Counted from the stretch's first letter, positions 1 through 11,846 are shown. The stretch: DNA of 64,000 nt from Mercurialis annua (GCF_937616625.2 NC_065570.1:2552001-2616000); one strand, 5' to 3'. A program made the numbers and translations. Notes: generated by a model from the letters alone, not told the origin.

Positions 1-1379
1 AGAGGTAATCCGCGTGACTCTTATGGTGTTTTGCCTAGTTACTTTCACATGATTTTGGAAACAAATCCCGGATCAGTAGTAGACATTCAAACTGCAGAAG
101 GCAATAGATTTCTATATGCTTTTATGGCGCTCGATGCTTCGATAAAGGGCTGGAAATATTGCAGACCAGTGGTTGTAACAGATGGTACTTTTTTAAAATC
201 AAATTATGGTGGAACTCTATTGACAGCATGCACACAAGATGGAAACGGTAAAATTTTTCCTCTAGCATTTGCTATTGTCGACTCTGAGAATGACGCTTCA
301 TGGGAATACTTCTTTCGAAAGTTCAAAGAAGCTTTTGGTGAAAAGGATGGACTTTGTATCGTATCAGATAGATGTGAAAGCATTTCTAAGGGAAAAAACA
401 AGCTATTTCCTCAAGCAAGTCACGGGATATGTATGTTTCATCTTCTGAATAATCTGAAATCTAAATTCAAGAATAAAGATAATAAGGTTAAAGAATGTTT
501 TTATGCTGCTGCAAAGTCATACATAGTTATGAAGTTTGACTACCACATGAAGGAGCTTGATAACATAAATGTACAAATTCGACCCTACCTAATGAAAATC
601 GGAAAAGAAAAATGGGCAAGGGTGTACTCAAAATTCCCAAGGTACTCAACAATGACATCAAATATTGCTGAGTCTATGAATGCAGCTAACAAAGCAGCTA
701 GAGATTTACCGGTAACAACACTTCTAGAATATTTGAGGAGTTTGATTCAAAATTGGAGTTACACAAATAGGACTATTGCAGCATCTACATTTACAAAGCT
801 GACAAATAGAGCAGAAGAGCAGCTCAGAGAAAACTACTCATATTCTTTAAGAATGAAGGTAAACAAAAATTTTACCTTTATATATTTTTATTGGTTTACT
901 AACTGGTTTCTAATGGTTTATCTCACATATCATTTGTTTTTTTTAAATAGTTCACACCATCAATGACAGCTTTATACAGTGTGCAAGATGGAACTAACAC
1001 ATACATAGTCAAGCTAAAGGAAAAGACATGCACATGCAGTAGATTTTAAATGGATGAAATGCCATGTGCCCATGCACTTACAGTATTGAGCTAATTATAC
1101 CAAGATCCATATCAGTATTGCTCAACTTTTTTCAGCAAAGAAAACTTGGTTGCAGTTTATGAGGGTGTTGTCTATCCAATGCCAAGCAAAAACAATTGGG
1201 ATATATCTGCTGAAATTGAAGGAATGACAGTTCATCCACCTATAGCACTAGTACCAGCTGGAAGACCAAGAAAACAAAGAATAAAGTCATCAGCGGAAGG
1301 GAAACAGAAAAACAAATGTGGAAGATGTGAAAAGAGGGGACATAACAAAAAGACGTGCCGAAATCCACCAATTTTCTAA
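1..1379 (+). pseudogene. MULE transposase, 5'-truncated by the window edge, degraded
   Basis: Mutator-like (MULE) transposase, which cuts and pastes a TIR-flanked element. The frame is already open at base 1, so the N-terminus lies outside. The visible protein has the MULE DDE core: an Asp in VVTDGTFLK, a second Asp in IVSDR, the CMFH motif and the Glu of NIAESMNAA. A 92-bp intron (859-950, GT-AG, phase 0) separates the core from a C-terminal SWIM zinc finger (TCTC...CAHAL) and a CCHC knuckle near the end (CGRCEKRGHNKKTC). Two in-frame stops, TAA at 1047-1049 inside the SWIM finger and TAA at 1092-1094, disable the reading frame. It converges on the Ulp1-like gene at 2338-8407, the usual arrangement in Ulp1-carrying MULEs. 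The core assignment is firm. The inactivation is seen directly, assuming the intron is placed correctly. Confidence 0.88.
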
Positions 1380-2337
1380 GTATTGGTGATACATATTGCT
1401 GTTTATGTTTTCAGTAATTGACATTATACACAGAGTATTCATTGATTGTTTCTAGTCAGCTAGTTTACCAAACATTACCTATCAGTTTGCAAAAAAGTCT
1501 ATTATGGTTTACCAAATGTTTACCTAACGTTGCATTTTAGTTTACCAAAATGTTTACCTAATGTTTATATGATGTCTTCAATAATAATTCAATATAGTAT
1601 GTTTTCAAAAGGTTTACCAAGAATTTCTTAATATTTAACAAAAGGTTTACCAAACGTTTACTAACACTTAACTAAAGGATCACCAATTCATAAAGACATG
1701 AGAAAATAAATTCTGTAAGAGGAAAAAGACATCATTGATAGAATGAAAAAAGCTATATACAAGACCATAAAAAGTTCTGTTATTTAAATAATGATTTAGC
1801 AATAGTTTACTATTATAAATGGTTTACCAAAGTGTTACTGAAAGTTGCCTATCCGTTTATCTAGATTATAATTGTACTAAAACTTTTCATTGCAATTGCA
1901 ATATGCATATAGATCATGTAAAAGAAGCAAAAAAAAAGTTACTGCATGAAAGTTTAATATCATATTTCATGATAAATAATAAATTACACATAAAAAATAT
2001 CTAAAAGGGATGATCAAAGGTTTACTACATATGTTTTAAAGGTTATTTGATGATTTATATGATGTCTTAAATAATAAAATCAATATAGTATGTTTTTCAA
2101 AAGGTTTAACAAAGGATCATCAAATTTATACAACAGTGTATGATAAGAAATATAACATTTACAAAAAAAGGTTCACCAAACGTTTACTAACACTTAACGA
2201 AAGGTTCACCAATTCATAAAGACATAAGAAAATAAAGCAGTCAGTTAAGCTTTCAAAAAACATACAAAAAACCTAAAAAGAAACTAAAATTAACAAGTCT
2301 GATCAGACTAACAACAAATCCATAATGAATACATTCA
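1380..2337. repeat. Non-coding spacer with an internal direct duplication and TTTACC-rich motifs
   Basis: AT-rich spacer between the convergent transposase and Ulp1-like genes. Two stretches, about 1561-1708 and 2052-2238, are diverged direct copies. Both contain TATATGATGTCTT, CAATATAGTATGTTTT, AAACGTTTACTAACACTTAA and CACCAATTCATAAAGACAT, in that order. Short forms of GTTTACCAAA and GTTTACTAA recur many times here and also in the introns of the neighbouring minus-strand gene. No coding capacity is recognised. Confidence 0.6.
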
Positions 2338-3296
2338 TTATTCTGCAATCTTTTTCTTCCCACGTCTTTTCAATTCCCGATTCATGTTCTTGGGCTCAAC
2401 TTCTTCACCACTGTCAATGTTCTCAGTCATTTTCTTCATGCCATATTCATAAAGCAAAAACGAAATGCGATCACGATGATGGACTATATTCAAATCAGAT
2501 GGGATAGGTCTCTTTTGTATCAAATACTCCGCAAAGGCTAAAACATATGCTCCACAATCACTATAACAAATAAAAAATTTGATTTAATAAAAAGAACATA
2601 GAGATATATAATAATCAAAAGTTAAATGAACTTACTTCTCTGACTGGCTTGGAAGACCAGTTACAACTTTAACACGAAAAGCATCAGTTGGTTTTTTATC
2701 TCGATAAGCAGGAGATGTCATATCAATGTCACTTCGAAGCGCAAACAAATCCAAAGAAGCAAAAAATAGTGGTAATAAAACTGCATATTTGTCGGCCGCT
2801 TCTAATCCATTTTTCCTTGCTAAAGCAGAATCCAAAGAGTTATACAAGTAGATACATCTATCCTTGAAAACCAACCGACCCAAAATCCAATGTTTATGTT
2901 TACCAAGATTCATCGGAATAAGAACTTCATCCACATCCTTCCAATGAGTATTGCACAGAATTTTTTTTCCACAAATAAAATCAGGTCCAGCATTGCGCAA
3001 ACTTTATCATGACACATCATGATTCTTCTTAACATATTGTTGCCATAACGCACTGATTTTGTCATCAAATAGGCAGTCAGTAGTAGTAATACGCGGACCA
3101 TCAACTGGGAAATACTTGGCCTTTTTGCGTAAATAATACATAACAATATTGATATGCTGCAAAAAAGTTCAAATAAGTAAACCAAATAAACACTGAAAGT
3201 CAACTGCAAGTAAACTAGAAAAAATAATTTAGAATCAAACAAAATAAGTACTTACAGAGTCATATAAAAATTGATCATTAAAATACAATTGATAAA

Positions 3297-3590
3297 GGGT
3301 TTTTGACATATTTGCGTCTCATAGACACATAAATTCCGGTTTTGTGCCTCCCACCCCCAGCCCGCTATCTGAGATAGCGGGCTGCACACCAGTCCGCCAT
3401 ATGAGATGGCGGGCTGGTGCTAATTTGGGTGATTAAACCTAATCACCCAAATTAGCACCAGCCCGCTATCTCATATAGCGGGCTGGTCCCTCCCCAATGA
3501 TTGGGGAGAGAGTAATTTACTCTCTCCCCAATCATTGGGGCAGATTATATTTTTTTTTTTAAAATCTATTATATATAATAAATCGTAGTT
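3297..3590 (+). repeat. Left TIR made of consecutive hairpins
   Basis: After about 60 bp of plain terminal sequence the repeat becomes a chain of perfect or near-perfect hairpins: AGCCCGCTATCT/AGATAGCGGGCT (3359-3383), AGTCCGCCAT/ATGGCGGGCT (3391-3415), a TAATTTGGGTGATT palindrome (about 3418-3457), AGCCCGCTAT/ATAGCGGGCT (3460-3484) and a CCCCAATGATTGGGG-containing palindrome (3493-3541). The T-A pair of the first hairpin is a C-G pair in the second, so the arms vary together. Confidence 0.9.
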
Positions 3591-3825
3591 CAAGCTAGTT
3601 ATTTTCGGGCTAGTTTCGGACGCTTTCGAGCATTAATTTTTAAAAAAATTCTAAACAAATATTGTAGGTGACCATTCATACTAATGGATATATGACACTT
3701 TAGGTTCGAAGGGTCCAATATAAAAAAAATTATAACGTTAAGTATCTCCATAATTTTTTTTATCAAAGTCCAAATTCAAAACCGAATCAAACGTGAACGT
3801 CCAATTTATACATTACTAGTTTCGC

Positions 3826-3890
3826 ATTACGTGCTATACTCGTGGCTCGTAACGTAACTCGTCAATGAACATATTAGTAAAAATATTATA
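3826..3890 (-). mobile_element. Helitron 3'-end fragment captured in the MULE
   Basis: Read on the minus strand, this segment ends ACGAGCCACGAG...AGCACGTAATGCGAAACTAG followed by T. That matches the 3' end of the Helitron at 20135-20685 (ACGAGCCACGTGC...AGCACGTAATTCAAAACTAG, then T). The terminal hairpin is eroded. No matching Helitron 5' end is recognised within 3900-4358, so this is taken to be a fragment. Confidence 0.6.
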
Positions 3891-4358
3891 ATTATATCAA
3901 TTTTTTATTTATAATTAATATTAAATTAGTTAAGAATTTTTGTAAAAGTCATACTGAATTTATTCTTTTTTTGGTTTTATAATAACCATAATTAAATCAT
4001 TAACTTAATTTTATTAATAATATCTTTAAAAATAATAAGATTGAAATTTAAATAATATTATATTGACCAAATATTGTATTTTAATTTCGTAATTCAATCA
4101 AACTAAAAGATAGGTATTCCTACTAATTTGGAGATAATTTAGTTATTTTTTACATATTAAAAACTAAAGGTATAATAATATATTAAATCATGATTTAGTC
4201 ATGTACTACTATTTTATTAATTTCATGCTGCTAAGAAAAAAGTGAAATTTGTTGTTTTCTTTTTATATCTATTTTTGTGTTCATGATTTGATTGTATTGA
4301 ATTTTAAATTAATGCAGTAAATGGAAGCCAACGTGACAGTCAATTGTGTACATCCAGA

Positions 4359-4650
4359 AACTACGATTTATTATATATAATATATTTTTTTAAAAAAAAA
4401 TAATCTGCCCCAATGATTGGGGAGAGAGTAAATTACTCTCTCCCCAATCATTGGGGAGGGACCAGCCCGCTATATGAGATAGTGGGCTGGTGCTAATTTG
4501 GGTGATTAGGTTTAATCACCCAAATTAGCACCAGCCCGCCATCTCATATGGCGGACTGGTGTGCAGCCCGCTATCTCAGATAGCGGGCTGGGGTGGGAGG
4601 CATAAAACCGGAATTTTTATGTCTATGAGACACAAATATGTCAAAAACCC
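4359..4650 (-). repeat. Right TIR made of consecutive hairpins
   Basis: Reverse-complement partner of the left TIR, with the same hairpins in the same order. Only scattered differences are seen, for example one G-to-T in a hairpin arm at about 4480. The high similarity of the two ends suggests recent mobility or ongoing homogenisation. Confidence 0.9.
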
Positions 4651-7600
4651 ATTGATAAAACCATAGCTTCTCCACAATGACTTGAACTCCAAAATTCATC
4701 CCAACTGGTATGATGTTGTCCTTATCCGCATACATTTTTTGCCTAAAAATAAAAAAAATCATGATTAATGTACATTACAGAAAAAACAAGCACAAAAATT
4801 AAGTAATTTAATGCAATAACTTATTTATATTTCTTGCCCCTACATCCATCTTCAAGCCAAGTATAGAAAGTATCTTGTCCAAAATAGGTGTAAAATTGAC
4901 CGAGCTTATCATCGAAAGGAGTCAGTCCCTTCACAATATTCATATAAATATTCGGCTCACTGGATTCCGGCGGAACATAAGGAAGCTCTTTGTCACTCTT
5001 CTCAGCATACTCAGCAGCAATCTTCATTATTTGCTATATTTTATTAATTAAAATGGTAAAACTATTAATAATTTATTTAAAAACTGTTAGTAAAAACATT
5101 GTAATAGCCAGTGAAAAATAACATAAAAACATAGTTAAACTATAGTAAACATAAAATAAAATACCTCAGAAGGACTGGAATGAAAAATAATAACATCCTT
5201 AACAGCTGCCTGTTATTAGTAAATAGTTGGATATCTCTTAGTAAGCTATTAGTAACTGTATATCGAAATAGTAAACCTAATGTAAACTACTAGTAAACAT
5301 TAAAATATACCTTGGGGGATTTGTCAGTAATGCTTGTAGAATCCTTAACACAAACCTGCAGAAAAAATACAATTAGTAAAATTATCAAATATATAATAAT
5401 AATTATTTATAAACTATAAAAGAATGTATGCAAAATAAATAAATTGTCACCTTAGAATCTGATGCTAATGCAGCTTCTTTTTCAATTATGTCAACAGCTT
5501 GACAACAAGCACTAAGATCAATACCATCAAAAGGTGAAACATATGCAGGAGAATCCTCATTATTTCCAACCTCGTTCGCAACAAGCGGACAATCAACATC
5601 ATCAGCCTAATAAAATAGAATACAATATATATTTTATTAAAAAAACTAAAAACAGATAAAAATATACCAACAGATAAGGACCATGTTTTATTAAAAAAAC
5701 TAAAAACACTAAAACAGATAATAATATACCTCTCGGCCCTCGTTTTTCTCGACATCATCATCGCCCTTTCGACTCTCTTCCCCATTTTTCTCAACATTAT
5801 CATCGGCCTTTTTATTCTCCTCCTCATTTTTCTCAACGCCGTTTTCAGCCTCTGCCATCTCACTACCATCGACATTTGCAGTGGAATCTTGGCCAGCCTA
5901 CTCCTCAATTGGACCATCTTCATCATCACCATCTTTTGTTTCATCAAAATGAGCACCGCCTTTGTCATTGCCATTGTCATCATCATCGCTTTCATCCTCA
6001 TCATCGCCTTTTTTATCGCCACTGTCATTGCCAGTGCGACGATCACTCATAGTCTCTTCAGAAGAAGATGCATCACCAACCGGATCCAGCTAACAAAAAA
6101 AAGAAAACATTTACTAAAATATACTTAAAAATTAAAGTATCAAAAAGAGTTTACTATGTATTTACTAACAGTTTACTTAAAAATTACCTTATCATCAGTT
6201 TGCATGGTAGCAGTGGACATTATGCTCTTCAGTTCAGCCAAATTTTTTAAAATCTCTGAAAACTGAGTTTCAGAAAAAGATTTGTAATTTGCAAAATCAT
6301 TAGCCAACTTTCTTTGATTCAAAACCAGTTTATCGATTTTCGTCTTCGAACCAACTACATTAAAGGAATCCTCATCAACAACATCTTCATAAACTTTTTC
6401 CTTCCCTTTCTCAAAAAAACCCTCCAAATTCAATTCCAGCCTCTCCTCCGTGGTGGGTTGTATATTGCATAATTGCAACTAAATCAAATACAAAAACAGA
6501 AAGTATTATCACAAATACATAACGATAAACAAAAAATAAATAGAATACAATAAATACAAGTAAGAAAAAGCAATATAAAAAAAACATGTAATTTTGGTTT
6601 AATAAAAGTTTACTAATAGTATTTCAACATATTTCTAACATATAAAAAAACCAAAAAAATATAAACATATATTACAGTTTACTAACAGTTAAATAAAAGT
6701 ATATTATAAGAATAAAAAAGGTACCTGTTTTGCTGACTGACTGAAGATTGTACGGGTCAAATACTGCCGATCTCTAAGAATTGACGACTTCCACCGCAAA
6801 ATGCGAGGCACTTGTGTGCCCATACAGGATGCAACTGTGTCTTTGGCGACAGGACAACACTCTAAAAACCATGTTTGAAAAGACAAGGGGAAATCGTATC
6901 GTAAACTTGTAGGAGGTTCAGATTTTTTATTTTTTTTCAAATAATCACATTTTTTCAGCGAACTCAGTTTACTTTTCAGAAACTCTAATGTTATATGAAA
7001 CAAGTCCTTACCCCAAGCAAAATTCTCAAACTCCCCACTACTAACAAGATAAAAATGTTCATTGGGAACATTACACTCAGTTTTGTTGTTATACAAAAAG
7101 TGTTCAATAAAATACAAAACTGCCATTTTAAAAGCATCATCTTCATTGTCCCAACGCTTCAATAGAAAACAGTCCTCGACACATTTCTTTGAAATCTTAG
7201 TTATATTCCCAAAACATCTTTCTTTCAAATCAGAACTAAGATTCCTATATTGCTTCTTATCAACATTCCCTTGACATTTCAAACCAGTTATAAGAGCAAA
7301 CTCATCAAGTGAAAATTTCAAAAAACTACCAGACACTTTCAGCCATAATTCATAAAAAACTGGTTGCTTAACCTCCATTAAAAGCAAATGGTGAATAAGC
7401 TGAGGTTGCAACTTGTACTCCTCTTGCATGCCTAAAAATTTGCAGAAGCAGCTTTTTGAAAATCTGTCAAGCGTTTCCGTAGACAAATTCTTCTTCAAGT
7501 TGGCAATCACATTTCCACCAACATGATGGCCAATTTTTAGAGAAAAATGATCTTCAGCCCTAATAAAGTAATTCCAGTCCTAATGAACAACAAAGAAAAC

Positions 7601-8407
7601 AAGTCAGCAAGTAAAAATAGTAATTGACATTGAAGAATCAGCAAACCCTTAGTAAATACATAGTAAACCACAACATCTACTAATATGAATTAATAAAAAA
7701 TAAATAAACAAAATACATGGATAAAATATTTTTATGCACATAGATCATAAAAAGAAGTAAACAAATAAAAAACTACTGGTAAACCAAAAACACAACCTTA
7801 AACTATAATTTATTACAAAAAAATAACAGGCAATAAAACTACAATTAAACTAATAGAAAACCTATATAAAATTCAAATATTAAAACAGAACAACTATAAC
7901 ATTGAGAAACAATATGACAGTTAAAAATAGTAAACCATAAACAAACATAAATAAAACCTTAATAAAACTACAGTTAAGGTTAAAACCATTAAAAGAACAC
8001 AATGAACCACAATCTAAAATTAATTTTAAAATCTAAACTATTAAAAACAATAAAGAACACATCTAATATAAAATGAAAATAAATCTGAATAACATATAAA
8101 CTAAAACCTAATTTCCTAATAACTAATATTAAAAAATAAAATAAATTCTCAAAATAAATACCTTAACAGTTTGACAATCACTAACAACAGCCTTATCCTT
8201 CCGGATTTTAGAGACATGAACATCCTCAAAGTCATCATCAGAATCAGTTGGCTTAATAGCTCTCATTTTTTTTGAAGATGATGGATCCTTCCTCATTACA
8301 CCGGTGGCGGGAAAATCAATTTTTCTTTTCGTACCAGTTTTCTTTCCTTTGGCCATTTCTTGTTTAGACTTAGGAGAGTTTTTGGTAACAGACCTAGTGG
8401 TTACCAT

Positions 8408-8810
8408 TGAAGAGAAAATTCGTGATAGTGTGAAAATAAGAAAAACAAAAACAAATTAAAAAGAAAATCAAAGAACAGTTGAAATCAAAATCGGTTTATT
8501 TTCTAAGAAATACGTGAGATATGGAGAAGTTATGGAAAGATTGTGAGAGAATTAAGGAAAATTTGAATTTCAATGACATGCAAGCCTAGATTCTAGGGAA
8601 AGATTAGAGAAAATAAACCACCGTATTATTAATGACAGTTAACGGTAATTTAGAAGAACGATAAAGTAATATTAGGAGGAGATGAAAGTTTTCAGTATTT
8701 ATGAAGGGCAACAGGCCTGGCCGTATTTTAGGGATTATTTAGGGCTTCAACAGTGCTGGGCCTAAATTCCTCTTGAAAACAACCCTGCAATAGTATGACC
8801 CATCACAAAA
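8408..8810. other. 5' flank of the Ulp1-like gene; probable right end of the outer MULE
   Basis: No gene is seen. The outer MULE (transposase plus Ulp1-like gene) must end to the right of 8407. The composition shifts near 8700-8790, where GC-richer sequence with GGCCTGGCC and GGGCCTAAATTCC occurs. The partner TIR lies left of the window, so the exact end cannot be fixed. Confidence 0.35.
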
Positions 8811-9230
8811 GACTTTATGTGCATTTGGATCTATACTTTTGCATTTCAAATTTATATTTTAAATTCATAATTATTTAAAGAATAATAAATTATACATTTA
8901 AGCTTTAAAATAATTTTAATTATTTTAAGTAGTTTTAAACAAAATAAAAAATAAAAACTTAATTTTACAAATATCATTTTAAATCCAAACACGGATCTAT
9001 CCATTTCAAAAACTTGGGATGATCAATTTCACAAATTTTACGGGGGACATAAATTTCATTCTACATAAATTTCATCTTAAAATTTAAATTTAAAATTGCT
9101 TGTTATAATTCAAAGTTGATAATATTAGTTATGTAATACAATTTAAATTTTAAAAATATATATGATTTGATGAAATATTGAAGGGAACTAATTTTATAAT
9201 TAAAAAGAGAATAAAATACTTTACATAATC
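8811..9230 (+). repeat. Diverged duplicated block, copy 1
   Basis: About 420 bp beginning GTGCATTTGGATCTATA. The same order of sequence (ACTTGGGATGATCA, ACATAAATTTCATTCTA, TAAAATTGCTT, GAAATATTGAAGG) recurs in diverged form at 10316-11210. It is probably an old repeat or a local duplication. No coding capacity. Confidence 0.5.
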
Positions 9231-10315
9231 ATAATGCCACTGAATATGATGAGTATTAATCTTTATCTACGACATCGACAGCGTCTGTGGTTCTACTCTA
9301 ATTGTGTAATTTTATTATAAAAATAAAAAATAGATTATAGGGTTTCCAAAAGCGATATGTACGATAACCCACCGTGCTTCTTGTTCCATATTGGTTCTGT
9401 GAATAAAATGTGAATTAAAGTTTGTAATGATATAGACGAGCTAGAAATCTCATGATGTTAAAAAGTTACATAAATGGTTTTATATATGTTTTGAAAATTT
9501 ATGGAGATGTTCAATTAATAATAATTTTTAAAAGAAAAACAAACAAATTACAAACTATAAATAAGTTGTATATATAAACTTAAAACTAAGTATGATGTAT
9601 CTTGGTTGTATTAGAAAAATTATATTTTAGCCTGACAAATAAATTCCTTAAGAACTTAAATATAAATTTATCTTTTACATTTGTATTTGAAAATTAAGTC
9701 TTTTTGATTTTCTAAATTACATAAAAAATTGACATTTTGATTAATATTACTAAAATTTAGGATATTTGGTAATAATAAAAAAATTTAAAAATTAAGTATT
9801 ATTAGATGTAGTAATATAACAAAAATATAATATTTATATATTATAAACTTAAAAAAGTTCAAATTTATGGAATTTAAATAAAATTTCATTTTTATTTAAT
9901 AATAATTACTATTAATAAAAATATATTAAGTAAATGGTTAATAGAAATTGAAAATTATGTATTAATAGTAAATTTTATAAATTAAATAAGAATTTTATTC
10001 AAATTGAGAAACTAATAAAAATTATCTATTAATAATAATATTTAGAAATTAAATAAATATTTTATTTGAATTTAAGACTCATGAAAAATACTCATTTAAT
10101 ATAAATATTTTATCCAAGTAGGAAAATCAATAAGAATTATCTATTGATAATATTTTTTACTAAATAATTAAGCGTTTTATCTAATTTTAAAACTCATAAA
10201 AATATTTTTCTTAATACTTTCGATTATATAAGTCCGTAGATAGTACATGTTGTGCAATATTTAGTGATGCGTATGAAAGTGCATTAGTTGAACATAACCC
10301 ACTTCACCAAAAAAT
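9231..10315. other. AT-rich intergenic DNA, nothing recognised
   Basis: Very AT-rich with short open frames only. No gene, structured repeat or terminal inverted repeat was found on either strand. Confidence 0.6.
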
Positions 10316-11210
10316 TTAGAGTGCATTTGGATGTATAATTTTGAATTTCAAACTTGGATTTTAAATTTTATATTTCAAATTCTATATTTACAATTCATAT
10401 TTTTATTTTATTTGAGTTTAGATTTGAAATTTCAAATACTAATATAATATTTGAGTAATAACTAATAATAAGTTTAAGCTTTAAATTAACTTTATAATTA
10501 TGTTTATTTATTTTAAAGTGGGTTTTAAAATAAATTAAGATTTTAAACACTACATTTTTAAACATTTTTTTTAGGCTTAATGGCAAAAAAAACCCAAACC
10601 TTTACGACTTGTTGCAATTATATCCAAACCTTTTAATTTTTGCAATAATATCCAAATTGCATTATTTTGTTGCAATAATATCCAAATTGCACTTTTTATG
10701 TGAATTTTTTTGAATTTTTTGCCATTTTTGGGGACTTTTACTATATTATTATACATCAAAACATAATAATATCCTAATATCTTAATTGAAAACAACAAAT
10801 TTAGCCATTAATTTGACTATTATTGCTACAAAAAATGCAATTTGAATATTATTGCAACAAAAAAATACAATTTGGATATTATTGCAAAAATTAAAAGGTT
10901 TGGATATAATTGCAACAATTCGTAAAGGTTTGGGTTTTTTTTGCCATTAGGCCTTTTTTTTAAAGCTAAAACAACAATTTCACTCTATATATATTTCACA
11001 AACTTGAGATGATTATTGTCACAAACTTTATATGGAACATAAATTTCATTCTATGTACATTTCATCCTAAAATATAAACTTAAAATTGCTTACTTTGTTC
11101 CAAATTCGTTAAAATTACTTATTTCAGTATAATTTATTTTTCACTATATATATGAAATATTGGAGGAAAACTAACTTTTATAATTAGAAAGAAAATAGAA
11201 TTTACACGTA
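10316..11210 (+). repeat. Diverged duplicated block, copy 2, split by a foldback element
   Basis: Begins GAGTGCATTTGGATGTATA and later contains ACTTGAGATGATTATTG, ACATAAATTTCATTCTA, TAAAATTGCTT and GAAATATTGGAGG, in parallel with 8811-9230. Copy 2 is about 380 bp longer because the foldback element at 10574-10953 sits inside it. That insertion therefore post-dates the duplication. Confidence 0.5.
10574..10953. mobile_element. Foldback MITE with GGC...GCC ends and 9-bp TSD
   Basis: A nearly complete palindrome of 380 bp. It starts GGCTTAATGGCAAA and ends TTTGCCATTAGGCC. Both arms carry TCCAAACCTTTTAATTTTTG and GCAATAATATCCAAATTG. It is flanked by TTTTTTTTA on both sides, a 9-bp target duplication of low complexity. 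Length of duplication and ends match the elements at 17948 and 45142. Confidence 0.8.
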
Positions 11211-11846
11211 ATTAGTTATAAAAATAGTATTATATATATAAATTTTGTGTGTAGTATGAACCAAGTTGTAGGATTTTCTTCAACGGTATTGTAAAAATAC
11301 TACCTCTAGATCATGGAACAAACAATAAATATCTAGCAAGATCGATATTGATTATTATGCTCATCCTACATCGGATTGTTCAACCTACACCATCTCCGAG
11401 TGGACGCAATAATATTTAAATAGTAATTTTGCCTTGCGGGTACTGTCACACTGTTATAATCAATGATTAGGTCTTTTTTTAATTAAGTCTTGAAATTCTA
11501 ATGATGTTACAAAAATAATGATTATTGTTTCTTTTATAAAAAAAAATAAACATTTCTTTCAAGAAATTAACATTTCACTTAAACTATTCATTAAATATGA
11601 AAAAATTGAATCCAAATATGTTTTTCTTTACAGACACTTATGATTAATAAAATAGAATATCTATTTCTATTTGTATAACAAAAGTCCGTCCCACATCTAA
11701 AAGCCCATCTCACTCCTAAGGCCCATCAAACTAATTTTCCAAAAGCAAATTAACAAAACAAATTCATCAAATAATTTTCTTTTCAGTTTGTTTTAAAAAA
11801 GAAAAAAAAAACTATATTTCAAATAATTTAAGATTAACTAATCAAA
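11211..11846. other. AT-rich 3' flank of the DUF4408/DUF761 gene
   Basis: No gene seen. It presumably contains the 3' untranslated region and polyadenylation signals of the minus-strand gene ending at 11847, but no particular signal can be assigned. Confidence 0.5.

Larger units (their letters stand above)
3297..4650. mobile_element. Non-autonomous MULE with about 290-bp hairpin-rich TIRs and 9-bp TSD
   Basis: A 1354-bp insertion inside the Ulp1-like gene. It starts GGGTTTTTGACATATTTG and ends with the reverse complement. It is flanked by the perfect 9-bp direct repeat ATTGATAAA (3288-3296 and 4651-4659), the duplication length typical of Mutator insertions. The terminal inverted repeats (3297-3590 and 4359-4650) are nearly identical. 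The interior (3591-4358) has no coding capacity but contains the tail of a Helitron (around 3826). Removing the element and one repeat copy rejoins the host gene, so it inserted after the Ulp1-like gene was in place. Confidence 0.93.
2338..8407 (-). pseudogene. DUF1985-Ulp1 (C48) protease-like gene of a MULE, interrupted
   Basis: Multi-exon gene encoding a Ulp1/SENP-like cysteine protease of the kind carried by plant MULEs. Exons in order: basic N-terminus (8407-8162), DUF1985-type domain (from about 7580 to 6726), a linker exon (6478-6188), an Asp/Glu-rich region (about 6090-5730), small exons near 5620-5170, an exon at about 5030-4820, then the C48 protease core (about 3150-2636 and 2560-2338). 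Catalytic His (KHKHWILG), Asp (YNSLD), Gln and Cys (QSENDCGAY, formed across the 2636/2560 splice) are all present. Breaks: TAG at 5898-5900 in the acidic region, adjacent TGA/TAA at 3004-3009, and the 1.35-kb MULE inserted at 3297-4650. Family members are thought to deconjugate SUMO-like modifiers; this copy is probably dead. The exon map is approximate except where both splice sites are given. Confidence 0.78.

Noticed and set aside
3826..4358. A full-length second Helitron inside the MULE
   Set aside because: Only the 3' tail is recognisable; no TC-type 5' end with the AAAAGCACGG-like start is present on the minus strand up to the TIR.
5486..6046. Long Met/Arg/Lys-rich open frame on the minus strand
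   Set aside because: It is an out-of-frame reading of the Asp/Glu-rich exons of the Ulp1-like gene; the GAT/GAA repeats force the Met/Arg-rich pattern.
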